In this document: piece by piece, positions 52,560 through 60,837 of the stretch | Numbering within the stretch: the first letter of the stretch is position 1 | How the letters are laid out: every line of letters starts with the position of its first letter | The notes under the pieces: model-generated | Told to the model about the DNA's origin: nothing | Seen by the model: only the letters and a program-made list of their open reading frames with translations | The model's database searches: none | Source of the DNA: CAZJYI01 sp964550025 | GTDB taxonomy: Bacteria; Verrucomicrobiota; Kiritimatiellia; UBA8416; CAYOBW01 | DNA: 64,000 bases | Reading direction: 5' to 3' | Assembly: GCA_964550025.1 (NCBI GenBank) | Contig: CAZJYI010000017.1 | Span: 1 to 64,000, forward strand | Made by a program: the position numbers and the translations under genes

Positions 52560-53732
52560 ATGCTGGCCGTCAAACTGGCATATCGCAACCTTGTAGGCGC
52601 TGGGCTACGCACCTGGCTCAGCGTTGCCGTGCTGTCCATGTCATACGTGATCATTATCTGGCACAAGGGCTTTCTTGATGGCTGGAACCGGCAGGCGCGT
52701 CGCGATATGATCGAGCAGGAGGTTGGCGGCGGGCAATACTGGCATGCCGACTACGATCCTCTGGATCCGCTTACCTACGCGGACAGCCACGCACCTGTTC
52801 CTGCGGAGCTCGGTGATGAGGTCACCGCGGGCAGCGTTGTGCCGGTCCTCGCGTCGCAGGCGACCATCTATCCGGACGGCCGCATGCAGAACGTGGTCCT
52901 CAAGGGCATCCCCTCCGACCAGCGTGTGCTCGCGCTGCCGACCGATGTGCTCGCCTCTGACGGCGATAACGTGCCGGTTCTGCTCGGGCGACGCATGGCC
53001 AGGGCGGCCAGGCTCGACGTGGGTGACCTTGTTACCGTCCGCTGGCGCGACGCAAACGGCGTCTTTGACGCACGCGATGCCGAAATCGTCCGCGTCATGA
53101 AGACCGACGTTCCTACGGTTGACAAGGGCACCCTATGGGTTCCGATAGAACGTCTGCGCGCTATGATGCGGATGCCCGGAGAGGCGACGATCCTCGTCGT
53201 GGACAAGGAACGGTGCGGCACTCCGGAGGTACAGGGCTGGGTGTTTCGGGACCACGCATTTTTGCTCAAGGACTTCACCGACATGATGAAGACCAAGCGC
53301 GTGGGCGGTTCCATCATGTACGTGATTCTCCTGTCGCTCGCGCTCCTCGCCATCTTCGATACGCAGATCCTCGCGGTCTTCCGCCGGCGCCGCGAGATCG
53401 GCACGATGATAGCGATGGGTATGACCCGTGGCGACGTGATCCGGCTGTTCACGGTCGAAGGCGCGATGCACGGCGTGCTCGCGGCGATTCTGGGCGCCGT
53501 CTACGGCATACCCCTGTTGGCGCTGCAGGCGGTCAGGGGGTGGACCATGCCCAAGGCCGTGGACAGCTACGGGATGGCCATCGCGGAGACCATCTACCCA
53601 TTCTACAGCGTGCAGCTCGTGGTCGGCACCGTCCTTCTCGTCATGTTCGCGGTGACGGTCGTGAGCTTCCTGCCCACGCGCAGGATCGCGCGGATGAATC
53701 CCGTGGACGCCATACGGGGGAGATTGTCGTGA
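52560..53732 (+). CDS. FtsX/LolC-like ABC permease 1
   Basis: A 390-residue membrane protein. ATG 52560 follows the ATPase stop by one base; the open frame upstream to 52500 overlaps the ATPase and is not the start. The layout is that of type VII (MacB/LolCE) permeases: one N-terminal helix (about 16-35), a periplasmic domain of about 220 residues, and three C-terminal helices (about 255-275, 300-330 and 350-375). The loop Arg-Arg-Arg-Glu-Ile-Gly-Thr-Met-Ile-Ala-Met-Gly is the coupling helix region conserved in FtsX domains. It overlaps the next permease by four bases (GTGA), a sign of translational coupling. Confidence 0.88.
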   Translation: MLAVKLAYRNLVGAGLRTWLSVAVLSMSYVIIIWHKGFLDGWNRQARRDMIEQEVGGGQYWHADYDPLDPLTYADSHAPVPAELGDEVTAGSVVPVLASQATIYPDGRMQNVVLKGIPSDQRVLALPTDVLASDGDNVPVLLGRRMARAARLDVGDLVTVRWRDANGVFDARDAEIVRVMKTDVPTVDKGTLWVPIERLRAMMRMPGEATILVVDKERCGTPEVQGWVFRDHAFLLKDFTDMMKTKRVGGSIMYVILLSLALLAIFDTQILAVFRRRREIGTMIAMGMTRGDVIRLFTVEGAMHGVLAAILGAVYGIPLLALQAVRGWTMPKAVDSYGMAIAETIYPFYSVQLVVGTVLLVMFAVTVVSFLPTRRIARMNPVDAIRGRLS

Positions 53733-55003
53733 TCCGCTTTCTCCTCAAAGGCCTGCTGCGCGATCGGTCCAGGAGCCTGTTTCCGATCGTGACCGTGTCG
53801 ATCGGCGTGTTTCTCACGGTGTTGCTGCAGAGCTGGATACACGGGGTCATGGGCGACATAGTACGGTCGAATGCCAGTTTTTCCACGGGCCACCTCAAGG
53901 TAACGACCCGAGCTTACGCCGAAAACGAGGACCAGGTACCCAACGACCTCGCGTTGCGGGACGTGGGACTCTTGCTGGAGGATCTGCACGGCAGGTATCC
54001 CGACGTTGAGCTCGTGGAGAGGATCCGCTTCGGCGGACTACTCGATATCCCGGATGAGCATGGCGAGACACGCTCCCAGGGCCCCGTGTTGGGGCTCGCG
54101 ATAGACCTGCTCAGCCCCGGCGCCACGGAAACGAAGCGGTTGCGCGTGGCGGACGCGATTGAGCGCGGCCGCATGCCCGCGGCTCCGGGTGAGATCCTGA
54201 TCAGCGACGATTTTGCCCGCAATCTGGACGCGCAACCGGGCTCGCCTGCGACGGTCATCGGGTCCACCATGCACGGCAGCATGGCAATGCGCAACTTCGT
54301 CATAGTGGGTACGCTGCGCTTCGGGCTGGCCGCCATGGACAGGGGAGCCCTCGTGGCGGACCTCGCTGACGTGCGGATGGCGCTCGACATGCAGGATGCT
54401 TGCGGGGAGGTCCTGGGGTACTTCCCCGATGGCCGCTACAACGACAGGGCGGCATTGCGTATCGCGCGTGAACTCAATGCGGCAGTTGCAGATCCCGCGG
54501 ATGATCTGGCTCCGTTCGCCCGTGCCTTGCGAGAGCAGAACGACCTGTCGGAGTACCTGGATCTTGCGGGCTCCATGGCGGCCATCGTCTCGTCCGTGTT
54601 CGTGCTGGCGATGTCGATCGTGCTGTGGAACCTCGGCTTGATCGGCGGGCTGCGGCGGTATGGCGAAATTGGGGTCCGCCTCGCCATCGGCGAGGACAAA
54701 GGGCACATCTTTCGATCCATGCTGGGTGAATCGGTATTGGTCGGGGTTGCGGGCTCGATCATGGGCACGGCAATAGGTCTGGCGGCTGCCTGGTACCTGC
54801 AGGTCCGGGGCATCGATGTCGGCTCCATGATGGACAACTCGACCATGATGCTGTCGAGCGTGATGCGTGCCGAAATCACGCCGCAGACATTCTACATCGG
54901 CTTCATACCCGGGCTGGTCTCGACTGTTTTCGGATCCGCCCTGGCCGGCATGGGAATCTACCGACGACAGACCGCCCAACTGTTCAAGGAGCTGGAAACA
55001 TGA
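53729..55003 (+). CDS. FtsX/LolE-like ABC permease 2
   Basis: A 424-residue permease with a GTG start at 53729, inside the preceding stop, preceded by GGGGGAGA. There is one N-terminal helix (about 18-38), a long periplasmic region and three C-terminal helices. The coupling segment reads Gly-Gly-Leu-Arg-Arg-Tyr-Gly-Glu-Ile-Gly-Val-Arg-Leu-Ala-Ile-Gly. With the previous gene it would form a heterodimeric permease as in LolCE. The open frame upstream to 53135 is a shadow of permease 1. The next gene starts within its stop (ATGA). Confidence 0.88.
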   Translation: MIRFLLKGLLRDRSRSLFPIVTVSIGVFLTVLLQSWIHGVMGDIVRSNASFSTGHLKVTTRAYAENEDQVPNDLALRDVGLLLEDLHGRYPDVELVERIRFGGLLDIPDEHGETRSQGPVLGLAIDLLSPGATETKRLRVADAIERGRMPAAPGEILISDDFARNLDAQPGSPATVIGSTMHGSMAMRNFVIVGTLRFGLAAMDRGALVADLADVRMALDMQDACGEVLGYFPDGRYNDRAALRIARELNAAVADPADDLAPFARALREQNDLSEYLDLAGSMAAIVSSVFVLAMSIVLWNLGLIGGLRRYGEIGVRLAIGEDKGHIFRSMLGESVLVGVAGSIMGTAIGLAAAWYLQVRGIDVGSMMDNSTMMLSSVMRAEITPQTFYIGFIPGLVSTVFGSALAGMGIYRRQTAQLFKELET

Positions 55004-55794
55004 GGAAGCAACCGCGGATCTGGTTGGCGGTGTTGGTGGCAAGCGCCTGCACGTGCGCGGCGTGGGGCGAACGGACCGACACGAACACCGTGACGGACAT
55101 CGGCGTGACCAATGCGCCTTCCGGGGAATGGGTCCTTCGGCGCGTTGACACGAACATGACCTCGGAGAGTCGAATCATCGTCTCGCGCATGATCATCCAC
55201 GGTCGCCGAGCATCCAGGACCGTGACATCGAAGGCGTGGGCCAGAGGGGAAGAGGATGCGTTCACCGAGTACCTCTCGCCCGCGCGCGAGAAGGGCACCA
55301 AGATGCTGAAACTGGGTGATCGTCTGTGGGTGTACTCGCCGCACACCGACCGGACCATACAGCTCTCGGGACATATGCTCCGGCAATCCGTAATGGGCTC
55401 GGATCTCTCGTATGAGGACATGATGGACGACCCGCACCTGGTGAATATGTACACGGCCGTCGTGACCGGCGCCGAAACCGTGAACATGCGTGCCTGCTGG
55501 GTCCTGCAGTTGACGGCAAAGGAGAAAGACACAGCCTACCAGTCGCGCAGACTATGGGTGGACAGGGAGCGTTACGTACCCATGCGGGAACACCTGTTCG
55601 CGAGGGGCGGAAAGCTGCTCAAACGTGTGGACTTGAAGGACTTCAGGCAGACGGGCGATCGATGGTACCCCACGCACATGGTATTCAAAGATATGCTCAA
55701 GACGGGCGGGGGTACGGAGTTCGTGGTCGAGTCCATCGAGTTCGACGCCGCTATCCCGGAGCATGTATTCGCCAAGGCCGCGCTGAGACGATAG
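55000..55794 (+). CDS. LolA-like outer-membrane lipoprotein-sorting protein
   Basis: A 264-residue periplasmic protein with a signal peptide (about 1-23, ending Cys-Ala-Ala-Trp-Gly). The body matches the LolA-like sorting fold (PF17131 type): Glu-Tyr-Leu-Ser-Pro-Ala-Arg-Glu-Lys-Gly-Thr-Lys-Met-Leu, Leu-Trp-Val-Tyr-Ser-Pro and Leu-Ser-Gly-His-Met-Leu-Arg, then Met-Gly-Ser-Asp-Leu-Ser-Tyr-Glu-Asp-Met. Proteins of this type bind acyl chains in a half-barrel and ferry lipids or lipoproteins. Its ATG overlaps the permease stop, so it is coupled to the ABC genes and is the obvious periplasmic carrier for this transporter. Confidence 0.85.
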   Translation: MRKQPRIWLAVLVASACTCAAWGERTDTNTVTDIGVTNAPSGEWVLRRVDTNMTSESRIIVSRMIIHGRRASRTVTSKAWARGEEDAFTEYLSPAREKGTKMLKLGDRLWVYSPHTDRTIQLSGHMLRQSVMGSDLSYEDMMDDPHLVNMYTAVVTGAETVNMRACWVLQLTAKEKDTAYQSRRLWVDRERYVPMREHLFARGGKLLKRVDLKDFRQTGDRWYPTHMVFKDMLKTGGGTEFVVESIEFDAAIPEHVFAKAALRR

Positions 55795-55890
55795 CGGGCC
55801 GGCCGATTGCCTCCACGGGAGAACGTATGTCGCGACCTCGACCCAAGGTGTGCGATCAGAACGCGAATGCCTGGGTCTCCAGTCGCATTG

Positions 55891-56556
55891 TCATTGACGC
55901 GTTCCGCGCAGATACAGACCGGCATCGTCCAGGTCCAGGCGGTAGAGAACCTGGTTGTAGTCGTGCCGCGGTGCGGTTCGATCTTCACGTAGCAGCCGAC
56001 GAGACGGGACTGGCCGGCGTTATCGGGTAAGCTGACGAATCCGCTCAGCCAAGTAGGGCCTTTGCCGGGCATGCGGGCAATCACCCGGGGCTGACCGGTT
56101 TCGTCCCGGAAGTAGCGGTAGCGCAGGCGTACGGGCGGCTCGAAGGACTTCAGCGGCTGAGTGGCGGTCGTTCCCCCGAGCATGTGAAACAGTCCGAGTG
56201 GATATTTCGCGAGGGTGGTATCCCCCCACGCCCAGTAGAGACGGCCGCTGTGGACGGCCGTCTGCACGCTGTCGCAACCGAGAATGCCCTGCTCTTTCCA
56301 GTCCGTGTGCTGCCCGAGTCTCTGGCTATCGGCGAAAAGTCCGCCGCCCGTTATGCGCCCCAGGCGTTTGGCGGGCAGTCTTCCGTTCACTCTGACGGTC
56401 AAGCGGCCAGCCGTTTCTCGCGTCAACGACATCGATGCGGCAGAGCTCACGGGATACGGTTGGTTCGGTGGATTGTCTCGCGGAAACGTGTTGGTATAGC
56501 AGGAGGGCCAGTGCCGCTCTGGTGGTGGCGAGCGCTATGGATCTGATGGATTTCAT
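55891..56556 (-). pseudogene. Decayed secreted protein gene with deletion and frameshifts
   Basis: Three frames are needed to read it. From 56556 a signal peptide and Cys-Arg-Ile-Asp-Val-Val-Asp-Ala-Arg-Asn-Gly-Trp-Pro lie in one frame. Near 56405 the similarity jumps to a second frame (Leu-Pro-Ala-Lys-Arg-Leu-Gly-Arg-Ile-Thr-Gly, then Asp-Ser-Val-Gln-Thr-Ala and Trp-Gly-Asp-Thr-Thr, ending Cys-Tyr-Val-Lys-Ile-Glu-Pro-His near 55955). The last part (Tyr-Asn-Gln-Val-Leu-Tyr-Arg-Leu-Asp-Leu) is in a third frame to the stop at 55891. From memory, an intact secreted family in Planctomycetes/Verrucomicrobia has these blocks with about 60 residues between the first two, so an internal deletion is likely. 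A 293-codon open frame spans much of this region but is not intact. Confidence 0.6.
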
Positions 56557-56642
56557 TGCAGCCGTGCTCAGGGTGCAATCACTACCACACGAATACCTGA
56601 AGTCTCCAGCGCAATCCCGCCCAAGAATGTACGAAAAAGGAC

Positions 56643-56670
56643 TTGATCTTAAATGACGTACGGTTACTAT
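56643..56670 (+). promoter_or_regulatory. Possible promoter of the fur-like gene in an AT-rich patch
   Basis: TTGATC (56643-56648), a 16-base spacer and TACTAT (56665-56670), within a stretch far more AT-rich than its surroundings (about 56,630-56,710). It precedes the Fur-family start by about 40 bases, so autoregulation here would be expected. Confidence 0.45.
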
Positions 56671-56707
56671 TTAGTTTCAAATCCAAATGCCATCAATGTA
56701 ATGTATC

Positions 56708-57178
56708 GTGATCACGGCGGAACAGGTAGAGCAGCGAGTGGCGGCGTTCGTGGACGCTTGCAGGCGACAGGGCATCAAGGTGACCCACCAGCGGACGGAA
56801 ATCATGCGCGAGCTGGCCGGCACGGACCAGCATCCCGATGCGGAAACGGTGTACGCCAACGTGCGCCAACGCATACCCGCCATCTCGCTGGACACCGTCT
56901 ACCGCACCTTGCGGCTCCTCGAGGACACGGGGGCGATATCCCGTGTGGGTTCGATGCGGGACAGGGCGAGATTCGACGCCAACAGGGACCGGCATCACCA
57001 TTTTGTCTGTTCCGAGTGCGGCCTCGTCCGCGATTTCTACAGCGAGGTGCTTGACGCCTTCCCACCACCACCCGAGGTGGAGGAGATGGGGTGCGTGGAT
57101 TCCGTCTATGTTGAGTTGAGAGGGCGTTGTCGGGAGTGCCGGGAGCAGGAGCGCCAAGGGGGTGGGGGTGCCCCTTGA
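56708..57178 (+). CDS. Fur/PerR-family metalloregulator
   Basis: A 156-residue repressor of the ferric-uptake family. The start is GTG 56708, because a stop lies just upstream in frame. The winged-helix half has Thr-His-Gln-Arg-Thr-Glu-Ile and Ser-Leu-Asp-Thr-Val-Tyr-Arg-Thr-Leu (recognition helix). The C-terminal half has Arg-Phe-Asp, His-His-His, Cys-Ser-Glu-Cys and Arg-Asp-Phe, then Cys-Arg-Glu-Cys for the structural zinc. The Asp in Arg-Phe-Asp and the later Asp follow PerR spacing, but the PerR oxidation His of the first half is Thr. The linked rubrerythrin argues for a peroxide or iron stress regulator. It probably controls the two genes after it and itself. Confidence 0.88.
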   Translation: MITAEQVEQRVAAFVDACRRQGIKVTHQRTEIMRELAGTDQHPDAETVYANVRQRIPAISLDTVYRTLRLLEDTGAISRVGSMRDRARFDANRDRHHHFVCSECGLVRDFYSEVLDAFPPPPEVEEMGCVDSVYVELRGRCRECREQERQGGGGAP

Positions 57179-57258
57179 GTAGTGAGTGGGCGATGGCGAG
57201 TGGTCCGCCGGGCCATCCGGAACCCGAGTGAACAGTGGGTCACGGCAGGGAGGGAGAC

Positions 57259-57792
57259 ATGGCGGACATCGACGTCGCGTTGTATGCGGGCGCCGACTTC
57301 ATCACGGTCGATGGCCGGGCCGGTGGTACCGGCGCGGCGCCCAAGGTCGTGAAGCGCGCTGCGTCCGTCCCGACGGTTTTTGCCTTGGCCCGCGCGCGGG
57401 CGGTCCTGAACGACAGGGGCGCCGAGAACGTTTCGCTGATCATTACCGGCGGCCTGCGGGTGTCGTCGGACTTTGCCAAGGCGCTTGCCATGGGGGCGGA
57501 CGCGGTTGCGGTCGCCACCGCGGCCATGATGGCGGTGGGATGCCAGCAGTACCGCATCTGCGATACGGGCAGGTGTCCCGTCGGGATTGCCACTCAGGAC
57601 CCGGCTCTCAGGGCGCGTTTGAACGTCGACAAATCCGCCACGCGGGTTGCGAACTTCTTCCGCGTGTGCACGGACGAGCTAGAGGAGTTTGCCCGGTTGA
57701 CGGGCAACGATGACGTACACGGTCTATCGATGGATGACTTGTGCACGACCAATTCAGAGATTTCCAACCATGTCGGGATCGAGCACGTGTGA
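57259..57792 (+). CDS. Truncated glutamate-synthase FMN/Fe-S domain protein
   Basis: The product of 177 residues matches only the C-terminal part of the glutamate synthase synthetase domain: Gly-Gly-Thr-Gly-Ala-Ala-Pro-Lys-Val-Val (FMN site), Ile-Ile-Thr-Gly-Gly-Leu-Arg, and Cys-Gln-Gln-Tyr-Arg-Ile-Cys-Asp-Thr-Gly-Arg-Cys-Pro (3Fe-4S ligands). The N-terminal half of the TIM barrel is missing; only about 80 bases separate it from the upstream gene. ATG 57259 sits right after GGGAGGGAGA, so translation is plausible. It is either a gene fragment after a deletion or a kept minimal redox domain. It lies between Fur/PerR and rubrerythrin, 25 bases before the latter. Full-length homologs near rubrerythrin act as FMN oxidoreductases. 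Confidence 0.7.
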   Translation: MADIDVALYAGADFITVDGRAGGTGAAPKVVKRAASVPTVFALARARAVLNDRGAENVSLIITGGLRVSSDFAKALAMGADAVAVATAAMMAVGCQQYRICDTGRCPVGIATQDPALRARLNVDKSATRVANFFRVCTDELEEFARLTGNDDVHGLSMDDLCTTNSEISNHVGIEHV

Positions 57793-57817
57793 CACAAACA
57801 GACAGGAGGATGGCACG

Positions 57818-58318
57818 ATGGCAACGATGGACAACCTGCAGGAAGCATTTGCGGGCGAGAGCCAGGCAAACCGCAAATACCTCGCCTTCGCCAAGAAGGC
57901 GGAACAAGACGGTCTGCCGCAGGTGGCGAAGCTGTTCCGCGCCGCTGCCGAGGCCGAGACGATCCACGCCCACGCGCACTTTCGGGTGATGGGCGGGATC
58001 AAGAGCACCTCCGAGAACCTGGAGGCGGCGATTGAGGGAGAAGGGTTCGAGTTCCAGCAGATGTACCCCAAGATGCTGGCGGAGGCCCAGGAAGAGGGGA
58101 ACAAGCCGGCCGAGTTTTCTTTCAAGAATGCGCTGGCGGTCGAGGAGATCCACTACGGGCTCTATTCGAAGGCCCTGGAGGCCGTGAAGGCGGGCAGCGA
58201 TATGACGGCAACCAGCATCTATGTCTGTCCCGTGTGCGGCAACACAGTGGAGGGGGGCGCTCCGGACACATGCCCGATCTGCAACGTTCCGGGCAGCAAG
58301 TTCATCGAGATTGCCTGA
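57818..58318 (+). CDS. rbr: Rubrerythrin
   Basis: A 166-residue non-heme diiron peroxidase. ATG 57818 follows AGGAGG (57804-57809). The N-terminal four-helix domain has Glu-Ser-Gln-Ala-Asn-Arg-Lys-Tyr and Glu-Ala-Glu-Thr-Ile-His, and the second pair has Val-Glu-Glu-Ile-His-Tyr; these supply the diiron ligands. The C-terminal rubredoxin-like domain has Cys-Pro-Val-Cys-Gly and Cys-Pro-Ile-Cys-Asn-Val-Pro. It reduces hydrogen peroxide with electrons from NAD(P)H-linked rubredoxin-type donors in anaerobes and microaerophiles. It is third in the Fur/PerR unit, which fits peroxide-induced expression. Confidence 0.94.
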   Translation: MATMDNLQEAFAGESQANRKYLAFAKKAEQDGLPQVAKLFRAAAEAETIHAHAHFRVMGGIKSTSENLEAAIEGEGFEFQQMYPKMLAEAQEEGNKPAEFSFKNALAVEEIHYGLYSKALEAVKAGSDMTATSIYVCPVCGNTVEGGAPDTCPICNVPGSKFIEIA

Positions 58319-58332
58319 AGCGTGACGTGTGT

Positions 58333-58359
58333 CGGGTGTCGCGCATCGCGCGGCACCCG
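58333..58359 (+). terminator. Hairpin after rubrerythrin
   Basis: CGGGTGTCGCGC and GCGCGGCACCCG pair over 12 bases with one G-T pair and a 3-base loop, 15 bases after the rubrerythrin stop. No T tract follows. The rest of the 58360-58520 gap holds no gene. Confidence 0.5.
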
Positions 58360-58534
58360 GCGCCGGTAGCGCGGTTGTGGAAGCATAGGCGGCGCCCGAT
58401 GGTATGTCTCCGGCATACAGGAAGGAGATGATGGCGGAGGGTTGACCCGGAGAGCGTTGATCCTCAAGATGTGGGACATAAGCGTCAAGCGTGCCTGTTG
58501 AGTGTTGAGGGTCGCAGAGAGAAGGGAGGACATG

Positions 58535-59734
58535 ATGGGTTACCGAAGTAGCAGTGTAGCACCTCTAGCGGGTGCGCTGGCCGCGTGCATGCTGGCCGGG
58601 TCGGGTATGTTTCAAGCAGCGACAAGTCCCGGCGGGCCGGCGGATGCGTCCCCGGTTCAGGAAGCGTGTCTTGGGCTTCCCGCTCTTCCGGTTCCGGAAG
58701 ACAATCCGATGACCAAGGAGAAGGTCGCCCTGGGGGACAAGCTCTTCCACGATGAGCGGTTCAGCTCCGATGGCAAGGTCTCGTGCGCGACATGTCATGA
58801 CAGGAAGAAGGCCTTCACTGACGGCCCGCTCAAGGTCTCGGAGGGAATCAAGAAGCTGAAGGGAACCCGGAACGCTCCAACCGTTCTCAATTCCGCTTTC
58901 AACCGGACTCAGTTCTGGGACGGGCGATCGCCCAGCCTCGAAGACCAGGCGCTGCATCCTTTCACCAATCCCATCGAGATGGGGTTGAAGAACCATGAGC
59001 CCATTCTGAAGATCGTCCGATCGGATGAGGCGTACAAGAAGGCGTTCAAGCGTGTCTTCGGTGTGCCGGCCAACAAGATCACGATGAAGGATGTCACGAA
59101 AGCCATCGCCGCTTTCGAACGGACCGTGATCGGAGGCAACAGTCGCTTCGACCGGTGGTACTTCAAGGGGGAGGATACGCTCACCAAAGAGGAGCAGCGG
59201 GGGTTCAATGTCTTCCTGGAAAAGGGGCGCTGTGTTTCCTGTCACGTTGTCGAACACACGTCTGCCCTGTTCACCGATCACAAGTTCCACAACGTGGGCG
59301 TGGGGATCAACAGGGTTCCCAAGGCGGACGTGGACCGGTTGGTAAACGAGTTCATGACAGCCAACTACAAGCAGGAAGACGTGGACGTGAAGGTCCTGAA
59401 GGACGCCAAGACATCGGAGATCGGCCGCGTTGCGGTGACACGGAACCTCAGCGAAGTAGGTGCGTTCAAGACGCCGACACTGAGGAACATCGACCTGACG
59501 GCGCCCTACATGCACGACGGCAGCCTCAAGACGCTCGAAGAGGTCGTGGATCACTATGACCGGGGCGGTGCCAGTTCGGACAACGAGACCATCACCCACT
59601 TCTTGAGCGGCGGAATAAGGCCCCTGAAGTTGAGTGACAGTGAGAAGAAGGAGTTGGTGGCGTTCTTGAAGACACTGACCAGCCCGGACGCAGCGAAGGA
59701 CGCAGGGAAGGCCGTGAAGAAGGGGGGGGAATAG
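58535..59734 (+). CDS. Di-heme cytochrome c peroxidase (CcpA/MauG family)
   Basis: A 399-residue periplasmic protein. ATG 58535 is favoured over 58532 by spacing from GGAGG (58525-58529). A signal peptide spans about residues 10-28. Two c-type heme sites are visible: Cys-Ala-Thr-Cys-His near residue 87 and Cys-Val-Ser-Cys-His near 232. Conserved family blocks are Arg-Asn-Ala-Pro-Thr-Val-Leu-Asn, Phe-Trp-Asp-Gly-Arg, Asn-Pro-Ile-Glu-Met, and Lys-Thr-Pro-Thr-Leu-Arg-Asn-Ile-Asp with Tyr-Met-His-Asp-Gly near the end. It reduces peroxide with electrons from a small cytochrome. The 4-base spacing to the next gene and the monoheme cytochrome gene just after suggest that the latter is a donor (inference). 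Confidence 0.92.
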   Translation: MGYRSSSVAPLAGALAACMLAGSGMFQAATSPGGPADASPVQEACLGLPALPVPEDNPMTKEKVALGDKLFHDERFSSDGKVSCATCHDRKKAFTDGPLKVSEGIKKLKGTRNAPTVLNSAFNRTQFWDGRSPSLEDQALHPFTNPIEMGLKNHEPILKIVRSDEAYKKAFKRVFGVPANKITMKDVTKAIAAFERTVIGGNSRFDRWYFKGEDTLTKEEQRGFNVFLEKGRCVSCHVVEHTSALFTDHKFHNVGVGINRVPKADVDRLVNEFMTANYKQEDVDVKVLKDAKTSEIGRVAVTRNLSEVGAFKTPTLRNIDLTAPYMHDGSLKTLEEVVDHYDRGGASSDNETITHFLSGGIRPLKLSDSEKKELVAFLKTLTSPDAAKDAGKAVKKGGE

Positions 59735-59737
59735 GCT

Positions 59738-60805
59738 ATGAAGAGCATCAGTCGACGCGGGTTCATGGGAAAGATAACGGCCGCAACGGCCTTGTCGCTG
59801 TCGCCGGCAACGTCGGTGAAACTAGCACTCGGAGCACAGGACGGAGACTTCACGTTCGCGTACATCTCCGACGCGCACATCCAGCACATCAAGGGAAAGC
59901 ACTTCGTCAGAAACTGGGACCAGGGGCTGAAGCGGGCGGTAGCGGAGGCCAACCTGATGCAGCCTAAGCCGGACTTCTGCATTTTCGGGGGGGACCTGGC
60001 GCAGTTGGCCAAACCCGAAGAGCTCGATCACGGCGCCGAGATCATGTCGGCTCTGAACTACAAGACGTACTACGTCATGGGCGAACACGACTACTACCTG
60101 GATCTTGGCAGGAAATGGATGAAGCTATTTGGCCCGCAGTTCTACAGCTTCGACCACAAGGGCGTTCACTTCGTTGTTCTGAACAGCATTTTGACGACCA
60201 ACGAGTGGACCAACAAGTGGCCGACAGACGAGCAGCGGATGCTGGAGATGGCCGGACTCGATAATCCCAACGGATCGCCGTTCATGGTGGGCGAGCAACA
60301 GCGGGAGTGGCTCAGACGGGACTTGGACAAGGTCGACAAGAGCACCCCCATGGTCGTCTTTTCCCACTCGCCGATTCAGAAGATCTACAAGGGGTGGAAC
60401 TTCTGGACCGATGACGCGGAGCAGGTCCAGGCGCTGCTCAAACCGTTCAAGAAGGTGACGGTCATATACGGCCACGTTCACCAGATTCAGTACAACCAGA
60501 TCGGGAACATCTCTTTCCACGCCGTGATGGCCACCGCGTGGCCCTGGCCGTATCCGCGATCATACGCGTTGGCGGAGAGCCATATGCCTGTTCTGACCGT
60601 GCCGATGAACCGGGCCGACCCGTTCTTCGAGCGCGATGCAACGGGATGGCAGTTCATGAATATGAAGACCGGGAATGTCGACGTTCACTACCATCTCCCC
60701 AATAACGCCAACAGAACGGTCGCCTTCAACAAGAAGACCAAACGGCCGGAAGACACGTCATATCAGGACGAGAGTAAGAGGGTGCCTGCACAGACTCACT
60801 ATTGA
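59738..60805 (+). CDS. Tat-exported metallophosphoesterase
   Basis: A 355-residue calcineurin-like hydrolase. The N-terminus has a twin-arginine signal (Ser-Arg-Arg-Gly-Phe-Met-Gly, residues 5-11, then a hydrophobic stretch). The dimetal motifs are Ser-Asp-Ala-His (near residue 46), Gly-Gly-Asp-Leu (near 86), Gly-Glu-His-Asp (Glu in place of the usual Asn; near 113), Ser-His-Ser-Pro (near 209) and Gly-His-Val-His (near 248). The Asn-to-Glu change in the catalytic GNHD motif is unusual and may alter activity. It starts three bases after the peroxidase stop and precedes the cytochrome gene by 32 bases. Substrate is unknown; export via Tat suggests that the metals are loaded in the cytoplasm. 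Confidence 0.87.
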   Translation: MKSISRRGFMGKITAATALSLSPATSVKLALGAQDGDFTFAYISDAHIQHIKGKHFVRNWDQGLKRAVAEANLMQPKPDFCIFGGDLAQLAKPEELDHGAEIMSALNYKTYYVMGEHDYYLDLGRKWMKLFGPQFYSFDHKGVHFVVLNSILTTNEWTNKWPTDEQRMLEMAGLDNPNGSPFMVGEQQREWLRRDLDKVDKSTPMVVFSHSPIQKIYKGWNFWTDDAEQVQALLKPFKKVTVIYGHVHQIQYNQIGNISFHAVMATAWPWPYPRSYALAESHMPVLTVPMNRADPFFERDATGWQFMNMKTGNVDVHYHLPNNANRTVAFNKKTKRPEDTSYQDESKRVPAQTHY

Positions 60806-60837
60806 GCGGCGATGGAAGACCGTAAGGAGACAACAGC

